Positions 59,118 to 64,000 of a stretch of 64,000 nucleotides of DNA are shown here, in pieces. A program made the position numbers and the translations under genes. How positions within the stretch are numbered: position 1 is the first letter of the stretch; the number at the start of each line of letters is the position of its first letter. The notes under the pieces were generated by a model. That model worked only from the letters and a program-made list of their open reading frames with translations, did no database searches and was not told the origin of the DNA. This stretch comes from Endobugula sp965214375. Its GTDB lineage: Bacteria; Pseudomonadota; Gammaproteobacteria; Pseudomonadales; Cellvibrionaceae. The stretch is from positions 744,001 through 808,000 of the forward strand of contig OZ243947.1 in the NCBI GenBank assembly GCA_965214375.1. The letters run 5' to 3'.

Positions 59118-60254
59118 CTAAGAATTATTTATTGGTTTAACCGTATTAATAAACCGGTTCTGTTTAGTTTGTGATAACACCATGGCTTCAATGTGTAGCA
59201 TTAAGCGAGTTGAAAACTCTATCTCATTCCATTGACGTTTTTTTCCGGATGTAAATGGTTGCAAGACTGTTGAGTTATGGCCATTATTTTTAGGCCAATG
59301 ACGATATTTTTTATAAATATCATCTTTCCATATTTTTGTGGTACGAAAATCATCTATCTTTGCAATAACATCACCTTGCTGGAAGTTAATTGTTTCATTA
59401 ACTCCTTCGAAGGGTTCACTGCGTGATGTAAATGTCATTGTGATAAGGTCGTGTCGGGGTGATACCATAGAAACAACAATATTATCGCTAGGCATATTTA
59501 AATCACTATAAGACACCGATATATCAAGAAACTCTGGTTGCTCTTCTGCCCAGAAGAGCATATAACTTGCTAAATCAATCCAATGACCTACATTAGACAC
59601 CACACGCGTACCTTCTGAAGGGTCACGATACCAATGATCTGCAGGTATAAAATGCCCAGAAATAAAACAAGATAGCGTAAAAGGTAACTCTTTATTATGG
59701 GTAGTATATTTTTCAACAAGCTTAATCGCTGGTGAATGTGGACGATTATAACCAACATAAACCGCTTGACCCGACTGATTAACCACTTGTGCAAGCTTAT
59801 CTAACTGTTCTGTATTAATAGAGACGGGTTTTTCAATAAAAACATCGCAACCGTACTGTAAAAAATTAATTGCATAGTCTGTGTGAGTTGCATGGTTACT
59901 AGAGATATACACCAAGTCTGGCAATGTCACATCTTTTTTATTCGGGGTGTATTCAGCACCCACATCAACTGCACCATAAGCAGTTGCTAAGGATGATGAT
60001 GCTTTCTCATCAATATCAAGTGCAAACACAATTCGACTATTACTGGACGCTGTTAAAAAGTATGCTAATGAAGAAAAAGCATGATGTCCGCAACCAATTA
60101 AACCAATACGCTTCCCTGATCGTGAGTAAAATGGAAACTTTAACAATAACCACAGTTTGAATTTAGGCCTGAGTCGTCCTAATACTTTAGTTAACGTACG
60201 AAAAATTCCGTATATACCGATATATCGAAGTGTTTTTTTTAGTGGTTTATTCAT
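59118..60254 (-). CDS. Gfo/Idh/MocA oxidoreductase
   Basis: 378 residues. Rossmann start GLIGCGHHAFSSLAYFLTAS near residue 50 after a basic N-terminal extension, CDVFIEKPVSINTEQLDKLA, VYVGYNRPHSP and HFIPADHWYRDP. It resembles the C-terminal half of the two-domain enzyme, so the operon has two copies of the fold. The substrate is likely a UDP-sugar. Nine bases upstream of wecB. Confidence 0.9.
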   Translation of the reverse strand: MNKPLKKTLRYIGIYGIFRTLTKVLGRLRPKFKLWLLLKFPFYSRSGKRIGLIGCGHHAFSSLAYFLTASSNSRIVFALDIDEKASSSLATAYGAVDVGAEYTPNKKDVTLPDLVYISSNHATHTDYAINFLQYGCDVFIEKPVSINTEQLDKLAQVVNQSGQAVYVGYNRPHSPAIKLVEKYTTHNKELPFTLSCFISGHFIPADHWYRDPSEGTRVVSNVGHWIDLASYMLFWAEEQPEFLDISVSYSDLNMPSDNIVVSMVSPRHDLITMTFTSRSEPFEGVNETINFQQGDVIAKIDDFRTTKIWKDDIYKKYRHWPKNNGHNSTVLQPFTSGKKRQWNEIEFSTRLMLHIEAMVLSQTKQNRFINTVKPINNS

Positions 60255-60270
60255 AATTAATCACTACACA

Positions 60271-62139
60271 CTATGCATATTTTTTAGCATTAAATTCAAG
60301 CAACATAATAATTGCCCAAAGTAATGGATGTACATTGCGCATTCCTGACTTATGTAGCTGATAGAGCTCTCTAACCGCAGACTGCTGTAAAGGTAAGCCT
60401 TCATAATATTGAGGGTTATCGATACGTTCTTTTGCCCAATCGGAAAGTTCATTACGCAACCAACCATCAATTGGCACACCAAAACCTCTCTTGGGGCGAT
60501 CCATAATCGATTGTGGCACATAGCGGTAAGCAAGCTGTCTTAATAAGTATTTGTTCGTAGAACCTCGTAGCTTCCAACGAACAGGAAGTCGCATACTCCA
60601 CTCAACAACTTCACGCGCTAATATGGGCGCACGAGATTCTAATGAGAAAGCCATACTTGCCACATCGGTTTTTTGTAGATAATCATCATTCAAGGTGTAT
60701 TGCATATCCAGTCTCATACCCTCTTCACTGGCATGTAGACCTTTAGGGAATTGCTTTGCGCGGTGCTCGAATAAATCTCTTAAACTGTGAGTTTCTTGTA
60801 GAAGATTATCATTCAAAATATCTCTGAAATCTTTAGCAATACTTCGTGAAAAGGCAAATGCTCTAGCAGAATTAGACTGCTGTAATGCTGCACGCATCAA
60901 TTGAAAATTATGCTTTGGTACTGTTCCTACCAAACCTGCAACAGTATGGCGCATCCAGTCTGGTAATGAGAAAAACGGACTCATCATCTTAGCAATACGG
61001 TAATAATGATAACCACCAAATAATTCATCGCCACCGTCGCCCGTCATACTTACGGTGACTTGCTGTCTTGCAAGGCGGGAAACCGCCATGGTAGGAAAAG
61101 CTGCGCTATCAAAAAATGGTTCATCATAATGCTCTAAGAAATTTGGCATTAAATCCAGTAGGCGGTTAACTTGTAACTGTTCACAATGATGTTCTGTTTG
61201 CAAATGCTCAGCAACAACTTGTGCATGCTGGCTTTCATCATAGGCTTTTACATCAAAACCAATGGTAAACGTTTTTATTGGGTTTCTTGATTGCTTAGCC
61301 ATCATCGCAACCATTAAAGTACTATCAATACCTCCAGATAAAAATGCCCCTAATGGCACATCACTTGCCATAAGCATAGCAACGTTACGGCTTAAAATTT
61401 CATCTAACTCATCCAGAAGGTCATCTTCTTTACGATGATTCCATGCATGCTCTGGTTCTATATCACTGTAATTCCAATAGTGTTTGATTTCGATGCCATT
61501 ATCATCTGCGGTTAAATAATGTGCTGCAGGTAATTTTTTAACATCTTTATAAACAGAATATGGAGCCGGAATATAACCAGACTCAAGAAATAACCTTAAT
61601 GCCTGCTCATCATAATCATTCGACAACTCTGGAAATAAAGTAAACAATTGTGACGGACGAGATGAAAAACCAAAGCAGCGTATACCTGCGTGATAATAAA
61701 ACGGCTTTTCTCCCATTCTGTCTCTTGCCGCAAACAACTTTCTTTCTTTTCTATCCCATATAGAAAAGGCAAACATTCCATCGATACGATCAAGTAAATC
61801 TTCACCCCAAACGAGCCAAGATTCGAGTAATACTTCCGTATCGCTATGTCCACGCCAATCAATTTTATTCGATGAAAGCGTCTTTTTTAACTCTTCGAAA
61901 TTATAAATCTCACCATTAAAAACGCAGACATAGCGCCCATCCATAGATAAAATTGGCTGATGACCGGCTTCCGTTAGGTCATGAATAGATAAGCGCCTGT
62001 GTGCAAAACCACACCCTTCTTCATTCCAGTAGCCGACATCGTCAGGACCACGATGATGTAATGACTCCGCGGCTATTTGTAAATGTTTATCATCTACATA
62101 ATGCCCATTAAAGTTAATACGCCCAACAATACCACACAT
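60271..62139 (-). CDS. asnB: Asparagine synthetase-like amidotransferase
   Basis: 622 residues. MCGIVGRINFNG gives the Cys2 nucleophile of the glutamine amidotransferase half (CVFNGEIYNFEEL, GHSDTEVLLE). The ATP-pyrophosphatase half has GAFLSGGIDSTLMVAMM and MTGDGGDELFGGYHYYR. In surface clusters such homologues amidate sugar carboxylates rather than make asparagine; the dehydrogenases nearby could create that carboxylate. Confidence 0.93.
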   Translation of the reverse strand: MCGIVGRINFNGHYVDDKHLQIAAESLHHRGPDDVGYWNEEGCGFAHRRLSIHDLTEAGHQPILSMDGRYVCVFNGEIYNFEELKKTLSSNKIDWRGHSDTEVLLESWLVWGEDLLDRIDGMFAFSIWDRKERKLFAARDRMGEKPFYYHAGIRCFGFSSRPSQLFTLFPELSNDYDEQALRLFLESGYIPAPYSVYKDVKKLPAAHYLTADDNGIEIKHYWNYSDIEPEHAWNHRKEDDLLDELDEILSRNVAMLMASDVPLGAFLSGGIDSTLMVAMMAKQSRNPIKTFTIGFDVKAYDESQHAQVVAEHLQTEHHCEQLQVNRLLDLMPNFLEHYDEPFFDSAAFPTMAVSRLARQQVTVSMTGDGGDELFGGYHYYRIAKMMSPFFSLPDWMRHTVAGLVGTVPKHNFQLMRAALQQSNSARAFAFSRSIAKDFRDILNDNLLQETHSLRDLFEHRAKQFPKGLHASEEGMRLDMQYTLNDDYLQKTDVASMAFSLESRAPILAREVVEWSMRLPVRWKLRGSTNKYLLRQLAYRYVPQSIMDRPKRGFGVPIDGWLRNELSDWAKERIDNPQYYEGLPLQQSAVRELYQLHKSGMRNVHPLLWAIIMLLEFNAKKYA

Positions 62140-62151
62140 CAGTTATCAACC

Positions 62152-63114
62152 TTATTTTTTACCACGGCCGACAACGCCATTATCACCATAAAAAACATCT
62201 ACTTCTTTAAAACCAGCCTGCTTAAACCATGCTTCTACGGTTTTCTTTGTCTTTGGATGATCATGTGCAGGAGAATACATATCCAATGTATCCAGAATTG
62301 CCCATTGTTCATTGATTTCTTTAGTTAAACCTAAATGAGAAAATTCAACAATAGGAACTAGTCGAGCACCCGCTCGCCCTAAACACTTTCTAAGGAATTT
62401 TGCAGCAGGAATCAATTTTGGTGCTACTCTAGAAATTAATCGGTATAACTTTTCTCTATCCATACGCATAGTTAACGGGCGCAAAATATACTTCCAATGC
62501 AAGTAGTGATACCAACTCTGGGTATAAATATCGATATAAAGATAACCACCCTCTTTAACTTTAGATGCTAAGCTAAAAAATGCTTTTTCAGGGTCAGGCG
62601 TGTGCTGTATTACACCCAAACAAAACACATGATCAAAAATTTTATCTGCAAAAGGCATGTTGAATATATTCCCTTGAAACAGGGTCAAATTTTCTGCCGA
62701 GCCGTTATTTTTTGCATTGGCATCAACTGCTCGAGAATAGTCGAAAGAATACAGATCGGCTTTTGTTTTTACCAATACCTCTGTAAATCGACCAGCACCA
62801 GACCCTGCTTCAAGTATCGTTTGCCCACTTAAATCTGTTGTTTCATTCCAGTGCGTCACCGCATATAAGCGTTTAGTCGAAATAGGTAAACCGGTATAGC
62901 TATCTAGTTGAGTTTTTCGATGAATATTCCATTGATAACCAAAAGATTCACTATAATTATCTATTTCTGTAATTCTCGGTATATCTTCTAATATTGGAAA
63001 TCTTTGCGGACAAGAATCACAAATTAACTCTTTCTCGTCTTGCGCCACTGAAAAGTTACTAGAACAACAAGTGGTACATAAAAATTCTATTTTTTTGTTT
63101 TGACTATTACTCAT
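62152..63114 (-). CDS. Class I methyltransferase with zinc ribbon
   Basis: 320 residues. An N-terminal Trm112-like ribbon (CTTCCSSNF... LICDSCPQRFPILEDIPRI) precedes the SAM domain: ILEAGSGAGRFTEVL (motif I), FDHVFCLGVIQHTPDPEKAF (motif IV). The C-terminal end KEVDVFYGDNGVVGRGKK is found in O-antigen methyltransferases. Probably modifies the glycan or its sugar precursor. Confidence 0.9.
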   Translation of the reverse strand: MSNSQNKKIEFLCTTCCSSNFSVAQDEKELICDSCPQRFPILEDIPRITEIDNYSESFGYQWNIHRKTQLDSYTGLPISTKRLYAVTHWNETTDLSGQTILEAGSGAGRFTEVLVKTKADLYSFDYSRAVDANAKNNGSAENLTLFQGNIFNMPFADKIFDHVFCLGVIQHTPDPEKAFFSLASKVKEGGYLYIDIYTQSWYHYLHWKYILRPLTMRMDREKLYRLISRVAPKLIPAAKFLRKCLGRAGARLVPIVEFSHLGLTKEINEQWAILDTLDMYSPAHDHPKTKKTVEAWFKQAGFKEVDVFYGDNGVVGRGKK

Positions 63115-63132
63115 AAAAAACTTTCACCATAA

Positions 63133-63522
63133 TTAATCATCATTCGATAGCGCAGCAAACGTCCAATAATTGTTTAATAAATAATTATTGGACGCGACAA
63201 TGATGAACATTGCTATTTGACCATACATATACCACCAGCCTAATATATGTGTTGTTACATACATAATCGAAAGATTAAGAAATAAACCTATACCAGTAAC
63301 CACCATATAACGTAAACATGCCGTACGATGATCATTTTTAGAACGAAAAATCCAACGGTGGCTTAGTAAATAGGAGGGAATAAATACTGGGATAAAACTC
63401 AAAAAAGAGGCCAACACAGGATCAAATGCAAGCTTTTCAACCATACAAGCAAGCAGCAGCAGATAGACAAGATAACCGCCAGCACCGACTAAACCATACT
63501 GAATGATCGACCTCAGTTGCAT
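63133..63522 (-). CDS. GtrA-family membrane protein
   Basis: 129 residues with four predicted spans (QYGLVGAGGYLVYLLLLACM, DPVLASFLSFIPVFIPSYLL, VVTGIGLFLNLSIMYVT, IAMFIIVASNNYLLNNYW). The start RSIIQYGLVGAGGY and the end NYLLNNYWTF are GtrA-like. It likely helps move a lipid-linked sugar across the membrane. Confidence 0.9.
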   Translation of the reverse strand: MQLRSIIQYGLVGAGGYLVYLLLLACMVEKLAFDPVLASFLSFIPVFIPSYLLSHRWIFRSKNDHRTACLRYMVVTGIGLFLNLSIMYVTTHILGWWYMYGQIAMFIIVASNNYLLNNYWTFAALSNDD

Positions 63523-63580
63523 ATACTTAACGCTTGCGTGCTATAACATACATAATATCGTACATGTTGCTATAAATATC

Positions 63581-64000
63581 CTAATTGGTCACACGGGTTT
63601 TTTTCAAAAAGTTATACAACCATGAAAAGTTGGAACGTAACGTTAAAATATTGTATGCAATATTGTCGACACTGCGATAGAAGCCAAAATGCTCTACATG
63701 AATAACATCATACCCATAGCGATCAAGCAATTGCGTAAGTGTGTTCACTGAAAAATAATGTGCATGTGTCGGCGGGTGAATTAAACGACATTTGTTTTTT
63801 CTCCAACGAGCTACACGACTATCGATATCACCAGTAGTTACCGTTAACAAGCCACCTGATGACATATTTTCACCGAGCTTTTCAATATACTTATCAGGTG
63901 CACGCAAATGCTCGATAGTGTCCCAAAGACAAGCTACGTCAAACTGCTTATTCTCAAAATACCACTCTAATAAATCGGGTTTATACGCATTCAAGCCTAA
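63581..64000 (-). CDS. Class I methyltransferase, N-terminus beyond window
   Basis: 140 codons visible, open to the window edge. DVACLWDTIEHLRAPDKYIE (motif IV/post IV) and LLTVTTGDIDSRVARWR, with HPPTHAHYFSVNTLTQLLDR following, are typical of SAM methyltransferases in polysaccharide operons. The SAM-binding motif I lies outside the window. First visible gene of the operon. Confidence 0.85.
   Translation of the reverse strand, partial: LGLNAYKPDLLEWYFENKQFDVACLWDTIEHLRAPDKYIEKLGENMSSGGLLTVTTGDIDSRVARWRKNKCRLIHPPTHAHYFSVNTLTQLLDRYGYDVIHVEHFGFYRSVDNIAYNILTLRSNFSWLYNFLKKTRVTN

Noticed and set aside
1..64000. CRISPR array or diversity-generating retroelement
   Set aside because: No regularly spaced direct repeats and no reverse transcriptase or template repeat seen; the only tandem repeats are the three short units after int.

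Overview
The window is gammaproteobacterial chromosome of moderately low GC. It carries the conserved block thrS-infC-rpmI-rplT-pheS-pheT-ihfA-merR-tRNA-Pro (reading right to left), with a P2-like prophage on one side and a surface-polysaccharide region on the other. No marker here fixes the genus.

Region 1 (1 to about 32440) is a P2-like prophage whose left end lies outside the window. Order: a truncated DNA methyltransferase and a Com-like zinc-finger protein; portal and terminase (minus strand); then capsid, head-completion, tail, baseplate, fibre, sheath, tube, tape-measure and late tail genes (plus strand, 3522-19247). The E/E' programmed -1 frameshift is conserved. Two Xre-type regulators, a Cro/Cox-like gene, a CII-like gene and an Ogr/Delta-like zinc finger make up the control region. 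The early operon holds several BRO-N/P22-type antirepressor genes, a structured segment that looks like a P1 c4 / P4 CI antisense immunity RNA, an unknown gene, a primase-helicase, a relocated lysis pair (GH108 endolysin and 3-TM holin), an excisionase candidate and the integrase, which abuts tRNA-Pro(GGG). A near-identical 20-bp sequence upstream of the O/P divergent promoters and of W is proposed as the late activator site.

Region 2 (32437-40586) is housekeeping: tRNA-Pro, a MerR-like gene, IHF-alpha, Phe-tRNA synthetase, L20, L35, IF3 (AUC start, 180 residues), Thr-tRNA synthetase and tRNA-Val(GAC). The pheS leader combines a terminator-like hairpin with an outer 11-bp pairing that covers the pheS start.

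Region 3 (40644-53000) begins with a sugar transferase and an NAD-dependent epimerase and then becomes a zone of decay. An SGNH-type protein and a carbamoyltransferase each carry one in-frame stop (with intact SxtJ- and DUF5989-type genes between them). A truncated DUF4160 gene, a polymorphic-toxin tail with an in-frame stop and its frameshifted immunity-like gene follow. A 4.5-kb IS1595-family element with 28-bp perfect inverted ends carries a ParB/Srx-like protein, a small DUF6471-like protein, a broken Dam methylase and a helix-turn-helix protein. Beyond it lies an acyltransferase cut by the element. The two genes flanking the element are different genes and no target duplication is visible, so this junction is probably a recombination or deletion product.

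Region 4 (53013-64000, minus strand) is an apparently intact polysaccharide operon: class I methyltransferase, GtrA, second methyltransferase, asparagine synthetase-like amidotransferase, Gfo/Idh oxidoreductase, WecB-type epimerase, a two-domain dehydrogenase/oxidoreductase, heparinase-like protein and glycosyltransferase. Together with the sugar transferase and epimerase at 40.6-42.1 kb these would build and modify an N-acetylated, amidated surface glycan.
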